Below, in pieces: positions 1-12,400 of a stretch of DNA of 64,000 nt. Within the stretch, counting starts at the first letter, position 1, and every line of letters starts with the position of its first letter. The stretch is from positions 9,423,501-9,487,500 of the forward strand of contig BSBM01000602.1 of assembly GCA_027924585.1 (NCBI GenBank), given 5' to 3'. The notes under the pieces are model-generated. The model had not been told where the DNA came from. It searched no databases and was given only the letters and a program-made list of their open reading frames with translations. The stretch comes from Larix kaempferi. Taxonomy: Eukaryota > Streptophyta > Pinopsida > Pinales > Pinaceae. A program made the translations under genes and the position numbers.

Positions 1-680
1 TTATGATAAAAGTATGAAGGGCGGTGGAAGGAAGTTTGATGGGGAATAAAAGTGAAGAGAAGAGAGGTGGAAGGGGTCTTTTTTTTTAGGGGGGAGAGGA
101 AAAGTGGTGGAGGGGTTGGAAGAACCCTGGGAAGAAGGAACATGCTTGATTCGGTCATACGAAGGTGCATCACTATTTTGGGGGTCACAAGCATGGAAGG
201 CCAAGAAACCGAAAGGTTTCTTGGAGCTAGGATGTCGATGAGGCTCCTAGTTGGCAGGGAGGTGTAATTCCACTATGAGCAATGGACGGGGGAGAAGATG
301 GAGGCTTGCTTCAGTTTGGACTTCCTCACGATTCTCATATGGAGGTATTCTTCTTGTGATTTTGAATTGTTTAAATGCTACTGCAAATTGGTTATATGCT
401 GCTATAGTTACATGATTTCTTGTGATATTTCATCCTATGTGAATCACAAATGTGTACTAGTATTGTTGAAATGATTGAACAATTAAATAGTTAATAAATC
501 AAGTAGTTTGTGTTGGTATTAGCACTCTTAAACATTATTGAAATAGGAAACAAGAAAACCAAGATTTACTCTCCAAAAATAAAATCGAGAAAACAAAGCT
601 AATAAATCAAAAGATGAATGTGTTGTAGCACATTACGATGATAGCCGATGTAATACTCAGAAGTCAGTATCCTATATTGC
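1..680. repeat. Direct repeat copy 1 (partner at 18455-19280)
   Basis: The first 590 bases match 18455-19050 almost base for base in the same orientation. A weaker match resumes near 611 (partner near 19211) and fades by about 680. The second copy carries about 135 extra bases in the gap. The left end is cut by the window edge, so the full repeat may be longer. No long ORF is convincing and no protein domain is seen. The repeat holds a perfect 10-bp hairpin with a GAAA loop at 201-224. It could be part of a long LTR, a segmental duplication or an unassigned interspersed repeat. The repeat itself is certain; its nature is not known. Confidence 0.85.
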
Positions 681-1894
681 ACTTAACTGTGAGAGAAAGT
701 AAAATCATGAGTAAGAGTTTGGATAGTAGGCGAGGGCATTGCTTGAGTGGCTTGATTAGCACCACTAAGAATACCAACCCTTCACATTTGTAAGTATAAA
801 TGATGCATCATTATTGTGAGGTAGAAATGACAACTTCCAAGTTACCTTGAGGACAAATTCATAAGGAAGTTGATACGTTTTAAAGTATTTGTAGTGTTAA
901 TGTTAGGAATAGGATCTAGTGATGGGTTCTACTCATAGTCCTTGAGAAGTGTTGAGTTCATAAAAGATCATTGATTGTTACAGGGAGGGTAGCTTAAGCA
1001 CTTGAGCTACCCTTATACTTAGGTATGTGGATAGTTAAGAGACTTTATCTAGTAGGGGTGTGGTGTCAATCCTGTCTTAGCTAGCACTGTGAGTGCCTTA
1101 GGTTTTGACCTTATTTGGATTTGTATGAAGACACATATTTTGTATCAATATAGCGATTGCTCATGGCTAGTGTTGCATTCTAGTAAGTGTCGACGTGACG
1201 TCGTATGGAAGGGCTAATGTTATAGACCTAGAACCTAAGTTTCAATGTACAATAACATTATTTCCTATGACACCTTGATATGTAATAACATGTTCAGTCT
1301 AGTTTCTATCGGCCAACACCATAGCTTGAGCTAACGTAGGTTTGGTTATGCATCGAATTGTAAGTAAAAATAATTGCACGCGTGTTAAAAAATTGATGCT
1401 TGCTAGTGTTAGTGACGAGGATAATGTATTTCCCCACATTATGTGCAAATAATCATGTTTCATAGTAATCAGAAAGAGTGTGGGGGAGATAGGTGAGTGT
1501 AGGAAAAAGGATAGAGGTTGTAAGTGGTTAGTCTTGCTTGTGTGAAATTGTTATGACTCGAGGGAAAATATTATTGAGTAGACAACCATGATTTAATAAT
1601 TACAGAATGAATGGCAATGAAATGTAAAAATATGAAGATTGTAGTGGCACTGATGAGTTGCTGTGAATGAGAATATATGAAATTATAACAGGGTTAATGG
1701 GAAATAATAATACAAATGATAATAATAATAATGGATGCATTATAATTATAATTGATCGTATGGTGGGGTACTTATACGTAAGTAAGAAAACAAGAGACAA
1801 TGTGCACTGCAATGAATAAAGTTATGACTAAGTGAATCATTGAGTTACATATATATAGATACATATAAACAATGGTTTATTGTTTTAAGTTAGT
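681..1894. other. AT-rich non-coding stretch, 5' flank of LINE-A
   Basis: No ORF with recognisable content is seen. The sequence is AT-rich with a short AAT-rich run near 1705-1735. The last few hundred bases may include the LINE-A 5' untranslated region, since the first plausible ORF1 methionine is at 1895, but no 5' boundary or target duplication was found. Confidence 0.5.
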
Positions 1895-3930
1895 ATGGAA
1901 GAGGAGGAAGAGTTATTAGAATACTCTTTTGACCCTCTTGAGGGTGAAAACATCTAGTATGTGGCACTTGGCAGGAAATAGGTAGATCTGAGGGTCAGTG
2001 AAGTTATAAGGAGGCAGTTTCCAGCATAAAAGGTTATGGTTATGGAAAAGTCATGTTGCCAGTGTCGAGTAATGATTTCCCTACTTTCCAGGTGCCAATA
2101 GGGTTATTTGCGTAAATTTTCTTTGTCCCCAATGTTCAGGCATGGTCCACATCAGGTTTGGAAGCTCCCCAATCATTTGGGGTTTGATATGGTTCCCGAG
2201 GGTTAGTTACATTTTAGGGAGATTTTGAGATGCTTGGTGCATAAGGGACTTCTTTATTGACAAGCAACGAGTGTTTGGCTTCGTTTCCACCTAAAGCAAG
2301 GGCACTAGTCTCAATACCTTACATCACAGACTCTTTTGTTGATGTTCCTCTAGATCCTTATGGTTTTTTTACTCTCTATAGCAGTTCCATTGAGCATACT
2401 GTTAGGGTTCCTGGATATCAATTTCCAAATAGGGTTTCTCCTCCTTTTGATGCAGTGATTAATGGAAACAAGGACCACTTTGCTGATGGGAGTCAAGGTT
2501 CTTTGAAGGAGTAGATGATACATAATGGTTCAAGATTGAAGGACAGCGAGAGACAGGGCCGGAAGAAGCATTGACTGCTAAAAGATAAAGGAAGAGGTTT
2601 AAAGCTTGTGGTTGGTGAAGACATACATCTTCAGAAAGTGGTAGGTATGGTGGAGACTGCTATCAATGGTAGGGTTCATGCTCATCACTTTAATGTCAAA
2701 ACCCTCATAGACTAGGATATTATCCACTGGGGTGAATATATTAGATACACATCATTCTTGTCTTGGAAAAAGGGTGGGTTGCTTTCCTACTACGGAAAGC
2801 AGAGGATGCTTAGTGGATTCCTCAAAAAATGGGTGTATAGTCTCAACTCCGATGGCATTAAAGCTTTGGACTCATATTTTTTATGCTAGGATAGAAAAAA
2901 TGAATATAGCCACGATTTGGGTTCGTATCCCAGGTTTACCCATGGATTATTGGTCATTTGATATATTTAGAAGCATTGGAATTTTTTTGGGAGAATTCCT
3001 TTAGGCCGATATGTATTTTGATGATATGGGTGAAATGTCTGTGGCTTGGAACATGGTCCGAGTGGATAATTGTAGAGGATTATTAGAGGATATGGAAATT
3101 GAGTGGGGCCATGTCACACTCATACAAAAATTGTACCATGAGGGGCTCCCTTTCCGGTGTAGGTGATGTCACCAAAATGTCCATCTTGCAAAGTCCTATC
3201 ATCTTCCATTCAGGTCAAGGAAAGATTCTAGGGTTTCAAGTGACTCGAATAAGAGATTTATGTATTTGGATCTAGTGGAGGCAGGTGGGCCTGCATCAAA
3301 GAATGGAAGATTCGAAGGAAACATTCAAAATGAGGAAGTGATTGTCAGCAGTCCGTACCACCATTCCCATGTAGATGACCCCTCTGGTCCTAAGCAGTGC
3401 ATTGGATCTAACATCCCTTCAACCCTTGGAAGGGTGATGTGTCAAATGGAAGCACAAGTATTAGCAGAATTGGGACCTTCGGTATGCTCATATTCATGTA
3501 TGAAGTATTCTATTACGATGCAAATCCCTCCTTGTTCTCATTTACATGATAAAATTTACAACCATCAACATTCCCCCCCTTCTCTTATGGTATCCATGGC
3601 TTCACTTTCATTGAGTACCCCCCATGTTCAGTTCCTTGTCCCAATATTTCGGTGGATTGTATGGTGTCATAACCTATAGTCTCCATAGATCATGAATCCT
3701 CAAAGGGTTCTGAGGATGAATTAATTCGATATAACTTGAGGCCCAAAACATCTTAGATTAAGAATCAGCCTGTAAATGAGGGGTTGGGAAAAAAACCTGA
3801 AAGCCTAGGTGCAGGGTCAAATATCTAACATTTCAAAAGCACAAGATAAGGCTTGGATTGATTTAAAAACTAGCAAACAATCATCCATTGTAGGGTGCTT
3901 AGAGTAGCGAGAACCCTTGAAAGGGTTCCC
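1895..3930 (+). pseudogene. LINE-A ORF1 (nucleic-acid-binding protein), broken
   Basis: The frame starts with an acidic segment MEEEEELLEYSF at 1895. Further pieces are readable at 2257-2514 and 2732-3004. The second piece contains the typical plant LINE ORF1 signature WVRIPGLPMDYWS followed by a GxFLG-like end, as in DUF4283. Around 3130-3200 a zinc-knuckle-like run follows (LPFRC, then CHQNVHLAKS), with a stop inside it. In this family ORF1 binds the element RNA in the ribonucleoprotein. Multiple in-frame stops make it non-functional. The last part (3260-3930) reads only in fragments. Confidence 0.75.
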
Positions 3931-3932
3931 AA

Positions 3933-6900
3933 ATGAAAGTGCTCTCTTTTAACTATAGGGGTATGGAAAGACCATCCAAAAAATTGTTGCTGAGGAGATT
4001 GGTAGCAACTATCTCTCCAGATACCATACTCCTTCAAGAAAACTTGGGCGAGGGGGAGCAAGTTGAAAAGACTCTAAAAGGGTTGTTTAAGGATTAGCAA
4101 TTTATCGCTTCATATGTTAGGGGTCGATCTGATGGACTTGCAATCAACTAGAACACCTTAGTTACAAAGTTTACATATTCTTGGGGTTTTGATGTTGGTT
4201 TGGATATCAAAGTACTAGTGGGGGAACTAGGTCTCGAGCTCATTGTCCTCATATATATGGACCCTATGGGGAGAGGAAGCCATTTTGGGATGATTTACTA
4301 AGAAATTATGTTACTAGCTCCTCCAACCTCATAATTAGTGGTGACCTCAATTTTAGGTTGGGTGCCTTAGAAGTGTGGGGCCCTAAGGATTCTCTATATC
4401 CTCTTTTGAGTCACTTCCTACATCACTTAGCGGAAAAAGGCCTTATGGATATTCAACCTATAAATATAAAGTCAAGCTGGAGAAATATGTGAGCAAGAGA
4501 GGATCGAATTGCAAAAAGGTTGGAAAGGTTTTTGGTAGCTGCTTTGCTGATAGAAAATTTGATTAGTGTGCGACAATCGGTGGGCAGTGGTGGTGAGTTA
4601 GGTCATAGTCCCATTTTTGTGGAGATTAAGGGAAAGGGGAAGAAACCCCCCACTCCTTCCAAATTCAACTCTGAATGGATAAAGGAGGATGAATTTGTAA
4701 CACTAATGAAAGACGTTATACAGCCTTCAGATCCCAATTCACTTGTCTCAGCATTGATTCATTTTTCCAACAACTTATAATTTTTGAAACAGGCGACCAT
4801 AAAGTGGGCACACCAGAAGAAGTTATGTGATGAACAAGAACTTAGATCTGTGAAAGAAACTCTACAATCCATGTATGACTTTGAAGGAGGGGATTTTCTG
4901 ACAAGTCATTCAAAGAATCTACTTTATCAATTGGAGAACCAATGAAAAAAACTACTAGCAGATTAGGAAGCGGGTTGGCGACTAAAAAGCCATGCCCTAG
5001 GGCTAAAATGTGGGGACGAAAACACAAAAAAATTCCTAAACCTTTGCTAATGGTGAATTATTAAGGAATGCAATTTGGAGTATGCCAAATCATGATGGAA
5101 GGGAGGTTTCTACATTTGAGTGTTTGACAAGAATGGGCAAGAGTCATTTTCAGGCACTCTTCAGGGCGCAGTAAAGAGCTTCAGTTGCAGGGATCATTCG
5201 AATAGCCCAACTGTTTCCAAGTTTTTCAATGAGGATGACAACAATGATTTAATGGTAGATATTTCAAAGGATGAATTATCAGAGGTACTCCATAGTTTTA
5301 AAAAAGATAAGAGCTTGGGGTCAGACGGATGACCTGTTGAGCTATTTGTCAACACTTATGATATTTTTGGGGCTGAACTATTGAGGGTGGTTGAGGAATA
5401 TCGGGTTTCTGGGAGAATTTTGGATTCTTTCAATTCTACATTTATTGCACTCGTCCCAAAACCCAACAACATCGTCACTTTTGATGATTTTTAACTATTT
5501 TTTCTTGTTAATGGTATTTACAAAATAGTGAAAACAGTTATTGCAAGGAGGATACAAATTATTTCGTTAAAGCATATTTCACGTGAACAGTTTGGGTTCA
5601 TAAAAGGAAGGCAGATCCATGAAGTTATCAAGGTGGCTCAAGAGGTGCTGCATAGCATACAATCCATAAAAGAAAAAGGAGTTGTTATAAAAATTGATTT
5701 ATCAAAGGCATACGATAGAGCAAATTGGCTCTACATTAGACTCCTCCTCAGTCATATAGGATTTGAGGTCCCTTTCATAAACTGGATTATGACCTATATT
5801 ACTTCGGCCTTTTTTGCAATTCTAATCAATGATTCATCCTCACCATTCTTTAGAGTAGAAAGAGGGATCTGAATAGGATGTCCACTCTCCCCTCTACTGT
5901 TCCTTTTGGTTTCAAAAGGCCTTAGTTGATCATTGGAAGAGGCCAAAAGGAAGGGCAGATTTAAAGGAATCCAGATCTCTCAGACATTACATATTACACA
6001 TATCCTCTTTGTTGATGACATACTTATCTTTTGTGATGGATCTAGGAGGGATGCAAAAAAATTAGCAAGCATTCTTGACCTATTTTGTCAAGCTATAGGG
6101 ATGATCAGGAACGTTCAGAAGTCCTCCCTCTCTTGTGTCAATATGGATGAAAACAAGATAAGGTATTACAAAGAACTCTTCTCCTTCCCAAAATCTGATT
6201 TTGATGATTGCTTAAAATATCTTGTCTTTCATTTAAAACCCAAAAATTATTCGAAAAAGGATTAGATGTGGTTGATTACAAAATTAGAAAACATAATTCA
6301 TGTGTGGTGTTGCAAGTGGTTATCCAGGGAAGGCAGGTTAGTCTTAGTCAAATATGTTCTGGAAGCCATCCCAATCTATTGGATGTGCTTGGCCTGGATA
6401 CCAAAAGGCATCTTGGTTAAGCTAAGAAGAATGTGTTTTATACTTTTATGGAGTGGCCATAAGGATCATTATGTATTTCCTTGGGCCAAATGGGAGAAGA
6501 TTGCTATTCTGAAGTCACTTGGGGGTTGGGGATTAAAAAATGCCTCCCTATTCTCAAAAGCCTTGGCTTCTAAATGTGTATCGAGGCTCCTGACCACCAA
6601 TATCATGCGGACACCTGTAGTTTTACAGAAGTATATCTCTACAGGATATATCAATGAATGGGTCAGATCTCTAGCTAATAGATAGGCCAATGCATCTATT
6701 ATTTGGAAAGTTGTGGTAAATTCCTTTGGTCTCATTCAACATTAAAGGACTTACCTAGAGAATTGGAAATGGAGGTAGTGTTCGGATTGGAATGAACCCG
6801 TGGCCTGGGAGCAGGGGTTGAGATAGTCTTCCATTGAGTCTAGTAAAAAAACTTCAGGTTCGTGGTTTCTTCACTCTAGACAAGGTGGTTGGTCCGAATT

Positions 6901-7078
6901 CAACCACTTTGTGGAGTCAGGGATGGTTGTCTACTAGGGTGATTGTGTTAGAAAATGAAGATTGTGCACTATGGAACACTTATATAAACTATCTAAAGGA
7001 TGCCCATGTCTGCATCAGAGAGAGAGATTATGAATTTGTTAAAGTTACAACAACATGAGTCATTCTCCAAGTCAATCT
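3933..7078 (+). pseudogene. LINE-A ORF2, endonuclease and reverse transcriptase part, broken
   Basis: ORF2 opens at 3933 with MKVLSFNYRGM, the start of an APE-type endonuclease, followed by an LLQEN block (usual LQET) and a GDLNF block near 4340; a degenerate GHSPIF block (usual SDHSPI) lies near 4605. The RT region runs from about 5240 to 6260 with EQFGFIKGRQI, KIDLSKAYDRANW and the catalytic box LFVDDILIF near 6010. The palm-thumb region continues to 6685 (GRLVLVKYVLEAIP, GGWGLKNASLF). Stops occur at about 3 per kb, including ones in the endonuclease and just before the CPLSPLLF block. The frame continues to 7078, where the insertion starts; the expected YTPKQGY motif is completed only on the other side. 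Confidence 0.88.
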
Positions 7079-8364
7079 TGTGTGTCAAGATTGAGTCTCG
7101 TGTGTCGAGGTAGTGCCTTATAGGATCCTAAGTTGGACTTAGGAAACTTGGAGAAGAATCTTGAGTTGGACTCAAGAGTGGATAAGCTTCATGTGTTGAG
7201 GCAAGTGCTTTGCATGTCAAAGTGATGATGTTGTACAGTCTTGTTAGTCAAGGCTAAGGTCTTGTGTGTCAAGACAAATCCTCTTGTGTTGAGTTGGTGC
7301 CTCATGTGTTGAGGTGATGCTTTGCATGTCGAAGCATGTATGGTGTGTGATGTACAACTAACCATGGTTGATCTATTCAGTCTCCTCTAGAAACTGGCCA
7401 CCTCTAGAGTGAATTAATTTAGCATATAACCACTTGGAATGATAGTAGAACAATATGATCACATCATCGGGAAAATATCCTTAGTATATTTGATATGATA
7501 ATTAAGTTGGCACATGTGGACCATGTAGATAAGACAAGAGATAAAGATAATATATGAGAGAATTCGAATTACACATAAAAGAATTAATTAAGAGAGAATT
7601 CGAATTGTTAAACTTCAGTGAAGACTTCAATAAATCAAAGGAGAACTCGAATTGATCACTACAATGATGTTAACAAGAAAGAATCAACTAACAAAGTTAA
7701 CTAAGTGATAACAAAGAAGATCTAGTTAACTAAGTGTTATTGCATGATGCCACTTATGTTAAACTAAAAGATGACACTTGAGTTGTGACACTTGCATGAC
7801 GACACTTAAGTTAGCCACCTAACTAACTGGGCAAACTTTCAATTAAGGGGCGAGTTCATCCTAAGACTCAGTTCGGTGAGGTAATGCACTGCATGATAAG
7901 TGCGGTGCTCTTCTTCATGCAAGATTGATACATCCAGATGGAGGGCAAGTTCATCCTGAAGTCAAAAGATAAAAATAGAATCTAATGCATGTGAAGAATA
8001 TATAATTATGTTATACGAGATTGATGAATTCAATGTGAAGCGAATTCTCTTCTCCCTTGAAGGCAAGGCACTTCTCTTTGTGCAGGATATTATTCTGAGT
8101 CTCTCTCTTCATTATCTTTCTCTTGCTCTATAATTGCACTGGGATGTTTGATGTAAAAGACATTCTCTGTTATCTATCAATATACTAAGGAAGGTTTTGC
8201 TGGGGTTTTCTCCCTCAAGTCATAGAGGGTTTCCCTAGGGTAAATTCATGTGTCGAATGTGATTGCTTATGTGTATCATTGTTATTTGATTTCAAGTACT
8301 ATTGCATTTCCAAATTAAAGATAAACAAATTAATGTAATTCATATGGGATCACACTCCATCAAG
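7079..8364. mobile_element. Insertion in LINE-A, probably a solo LTR, target duplication AATCT
   Basis: AATCT stands at 7074-7078 and again at 8365-8369. Deleting 7079-8364 plus one AATCT joins the LINE-A frame into the canonical YTPKQGY motif that precedes the zinc-binding domain, so the borders are supported by the host frame. The insertion starts TGTGTGTC and ends CCATCAAG, so the right end lacks a clean CA. It has no ORF. It contains short degenerate repeats of a TGTGTCAAG type near 7079-7330, the 12-mer ATGACGACACTT at 7796, and a run near 8195-8250 with GGGGTTTTC and GGGTTTCCC blocks typical of the 3' part of plant LTRs. A solo LTR fits best. Confidence 0.7.
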
Positions 8365-8369
8365 AATCT

Positions 8370-8910
8370 ATACTCCTAAGCAGGGCTATATATAGTTGAA
8401 CATTGACACTTTCAATAGAGAAGTGATTTGGTGGTGGAAGAAGCTATGGAAGCTAAAGTGTCCTACAAAGGCTCGACTGTTAATGTGGTGTGCACTGGAA
8501 AATGAAGTCCCTACATGGGACAACATCCAAAATGTTGGAATTAAGGGAATGGATGGTGTTCTTTATGTAAAGTGGATGCGGAGAATGTCACCCATATTTT
8601 TTCGAAGTGTCCTTTCACTAAAATGGTTTGGCAGGAGGTTTCCAAGGTGACGAAACATGCTTTCAATTGGAATGGAAACATAGTAGAATTGACCCTACAA
8701 GAATGGTTAGGAAATTTGTTGAATTGTCCTTACAAGGATTTTCCTCTCATCATCGACTGGGTAATTTGGATTGTCGAGAACAACTCAATCTTTCGGGAAA
8801 AAATAACAGTTCTTGAACTGGTAGCATCTACTAGTATTGGTATTTCATCTTTTGTCCCTTGAGGTAAAGGGGAGGCTACAATTCAAAGTTAGGGATTGGG
8901 TTGTAGAATT
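8370..8910 (+). pseudogene. LINE-A ORF2, zinc-binding domain part
   Basis: Downstream of the insertion the LINE frame resumes with REVIWWWKKLWKLKCPTKAR, the usual start of the RT-associated zinc-binding domain (zf-RVT), then NVGIKG and, after a frame change near 8570, HIFSKCPFTKMVWQEV and later WVIWIVENNSIF. A frameshift joins the two readable pieces (8396-8650 and 8572-8862). Recognisable sequence ends near 8910, before the RNase H domain that LINE-B, LINE-C and LINE-D retain. Confidence 0.82.
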
Positions 8911-9184
8911 ATGACTAGTAACAACACACCAAGGAAAATGATTAAGACCTACAAGTAAGAACCTACTATTTAATTTGTGCTCAGATGATATGGTAGACAT
9001 AATGTATTGCTTCATATATAGGAAATCACAATTAACAAGTAATGTGATGATACATCCTTCATGATTTGGAATGACATTAGTCATCTTATGATGGCAAACC
9101 TTATATAAAATTGTAGCGCATCATCGTTCATAGAACTTTTATGTGTGAATGATCCTTTAAGGTGGAAAATAAATCGATTCAAAC
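8911..9184. other. Spacer between LINE-A and LINE-B, nothing recognised
   Basis: AT-rich sequence between the lost 3' end of LINE-A and the poly-T that marks the 3' end of minus-strand LINE-B. No ORF or repeat motif is seen. Confidence 0.5.
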
Positions 9185-9453
9185 TTTTTTCAGCCAAAAA
9201 AAAAGCTACTTCTTGCTATTAATTTGAATAAAATAAGTAACTGTCTCAAAATCTGCAGCAGATAGCTTCCAACCATCCACCTAAGAGCCAAAAATACATA
9301 ACAAAACAACCAGACTTCCACAGTTATGAAACTCATAAAAGAAACATCCCGCCAGGAACAATCAAAACATATAGAAGAATTCCCGAATACAAAATGGTCC
9401 TCACTACAAACAGTAATGACAAATCAAAACAGATAGTAGCAACCCCTTTTTGA

Positions 9454-12400
9454 TTACATAAAGAAAGGAGTAGATCCCTTATGTAAAAGGGAATCTTCGA
9501 AAAAATCTTCAATATACAACAACCCTTCAGGAGAGTTCACAACTTCCATAAATAAGGAATCGACTTTTGAATTGTAATGCCTGTAGATATGGGAAAAATA
9601 AATACTATGGGAATATGAAGATACCCTCTTAACTCTTTGGCATCAATTGTCAAGTGAAAGAATCTACAAGTTGCAATTTCCTTTTTCCCATTGCATAACT
9701 ACTTGGGAGTCCCAAAAAACTTCAAGGAATTAATACCAATCAACCTAGCAAACTCAAGTAAATCCCATACCCCCAATAGTTCAACTTTAGTGTTAGTACC
9801 CTTACCAAGTCCCATTCGAATCTTGAAAAAGTGCACCTAATTTATTTTCAGAATCACAACACATCCAAATGAGCTTGCTCGAGAAGCTCCATCGAAATAA
9901 ACAATAGCAAAATTGAATACAAAAGATGGAGGAAAAACCAGTCTAATCTTATTTGGAGCAATCTCAATAGAAGAAAATTAATTGTACAGACTCGAAGCAT
10001 TTAGACTGCAAACCTAAAAAATCTACAACCATAGTTTCAAATAAGGCCCTGTTTCTAGCCTTCCAGACAGACCAACAAACAAATATGGGAATTTTTTTAT
10101 TAACATGAAACCTCTTTCTCCAGTTAATGAAATTTGGTTCAAGCTCCAAGAAACCCCAATTTTGAAAAATACCAGATGGTCACACACCTCCTGCCACACA
10201 AGCTTGCAGAAACTACAAGAATTAAACAAGCGAGAAATAGATTCATCTTATTTTTTGCAAATGGTGCGTAACCTAGGTCCATGCTAACCTCTTTTATGAG
10301 ATTATCCCAGGTGAGTAAACATTTTTCAAGGCTTAACTAAAACAAACATTTCAACTTCTAGGGGATATTCCAGGACCATAACTTACCAGACCGCCAATTA
10401 GAAGCATTAGTGACATGTTGCATCATAATAGCTTTATAGGCTTCTTTGGCATAAACCTCCCCAATATATTTGTCCCAACTCCATACTAATTTGTCTTCAT
10501 GATCATTTAGTCTAATCCCAACATTGTTTAAAGCATGCATGTAAGTCAACCACTCCACATCCCACTAACCATACAGGCCCAGATCTTCAATAGTAAACCG
10601 GTATGATGGACAAGGACTTAACCAATCAAGCCTCTTGAAATGATTCAAAGTGACAAACCTAAATTTTGTAAAATATTCAAGAAGCTTAGAGGAAAGAATG
10701 TAATTTTCTTGCCCCCCAGTGAAAGGGTCAATTATGACTATAATATTTCCCATTTACTCGCTTTCCAGTAGATCCATCTATTAATAGTAGAAACCCCAAT
10801 ATAATTCTTCTTTGAATTTTTGAACCATTGCATCGCATAACAATTCTTCAAATATTTGGTTTCAAGGACTCTAATCCATAATCATTTATAAAATAACCCT
10901 CTCCACAAGCTTTTCATGCATAAAGCCATGTTGAATAACTTTAAATTCTTAATGTCCCAACCACCATGCTCTTTAGGAACAACCAACACCTCCCATTTCA
11001 CCAAATGAAATTTATTCATACTGCTGGCACCAAACCACAAAAAGTGAAACACTTTCCTTCTTAGAAAATGTATGATAAACTTTGGGATTTTGAACAAGGA
11101 GAACCGATAGACAAGAATTCCCACCACAACAGATTTCAACAGTGTAAGTCTACCCCCTAAGGATAGAAACCTATATGACCAATTACCAATATTTTTTTCA
11201 AATTTCCTTACCAACCACATCCAATCTTGTTTTTTGTAGCTATCGGGTTTAAGAAAAAAACCAAGGTACTTAAAAGCTTCATCCATATGCTCTACCTTGT
11301 ATGGAACAAAAAGAGGTAATATGAGAAAGTTTCTTTTCATCCACCCCATTCCTATAAAAATGGGACTTAGTTTCGCTCACTTCCATACCTGAAGTAGGGC
11401 AAAAAATAAAATCTCATAAAAAGAGTTGAATTCCTCCATAGAACCCTTTTTTTAAAGTACAACATTGTCAATAAACATTGAATGAGTGATATGAAGGGTT
11501 GAAGAAAATTTAATACCAAAATTTTGCCATTTCTTTTTGTATCATCCATCATACAACTAAGGCCTTCAATAACCAATAAGAACAAGATAGGGGACAAAGG
11601 GCACCCTTGTCTCAAACCTCTAGAGAGTTGAAAAAAGTTGGTGGGGGAACCATTTATGAGAACAACAAAGCAGTGAGAAGAAACACATGCCACAATCCAA
11701 TTGGTAACATACATAGGTAAGCCAATATGAATCAAAATCAATCTTGATTAAAAGTCCCATTTCACTTATCATATGCTTTCGCAAGATCCATCTTCAGAAT
11801 TAAAACATTTAGCTTTTTTGCTTTAATGGAGTGAAGACATTTTTGTGTTACACCAATCACATCTAGAATTTGCATGTTCCCCAAAAAGCCAAATTGCTCT
11901 TTTGAGACCACTTTCGCCAGAATAGGCCTCAATCTGTTAGAAATGATTTTAGTGATAAGCTTGTAGACAAGATTGCAAACATAAATTGGCCTAAAATTCA
12001 TGAACGATTGTGCCTTATCGCATTTAGGGATGAGAGTAATGAAAGTTGAATTCAAAGAACCAGAAACATATGCATGAGTTCTAGACATCTCAACTACCTC
12101 CAACAGATCCTATCAGGTAAAAAAAGGCAATGAAAAATTCAACAGGCCACTCATCTGGGATAGGACTCTTTTCTTTGGCAAAATCATACAACATCCCCTT
12201 AATTTCATCCAAAGTAACATGTCTCCCAACATGTAATCCTTCTTCATCTGTAAAGAAAGAAGGATAATTTCTATTGACATCCAATTGAGCCACAATATCA
12301 TCGCTACTTGGGTATTTGAAGTGTTTATAAAATAATTCCACGACACAAGATTCCAAATCCTCTTGATTACTGACCCAAACACCATTATCATTTTTCAAAT

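Larger units (their letters stand above)
1895..8910 (+). mobile_element. LINE-A: decayed L1-type non-LTR retrotransposon, split by an insertion
   Basis: The order on the plus strand is ORF1 with a DUF4283-like domain and a zinc knuckle, then endonuclease, reverse transcriptase and the zinc-binding domain that follows RT. This is the standard plant L1 layout. All parts carry stops and frameshifts. A 1286-bp insertion at 7079-8364 separates the RT part from the zinc-binding part. The RNase H domain expected next is not readable, and similarity is lost near 8910, so the element is 3'-truncated or very diverged. It differs in sequence from LINE-B, which lies tail to tail with it. Confidence 0.85.

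Noticed and set aside
1600-1812. 70-codon minus-strand frame
   Set aside because: Low-complexity Ile/Leu/Ser composition from AT-rich sequence and no context for a gene.
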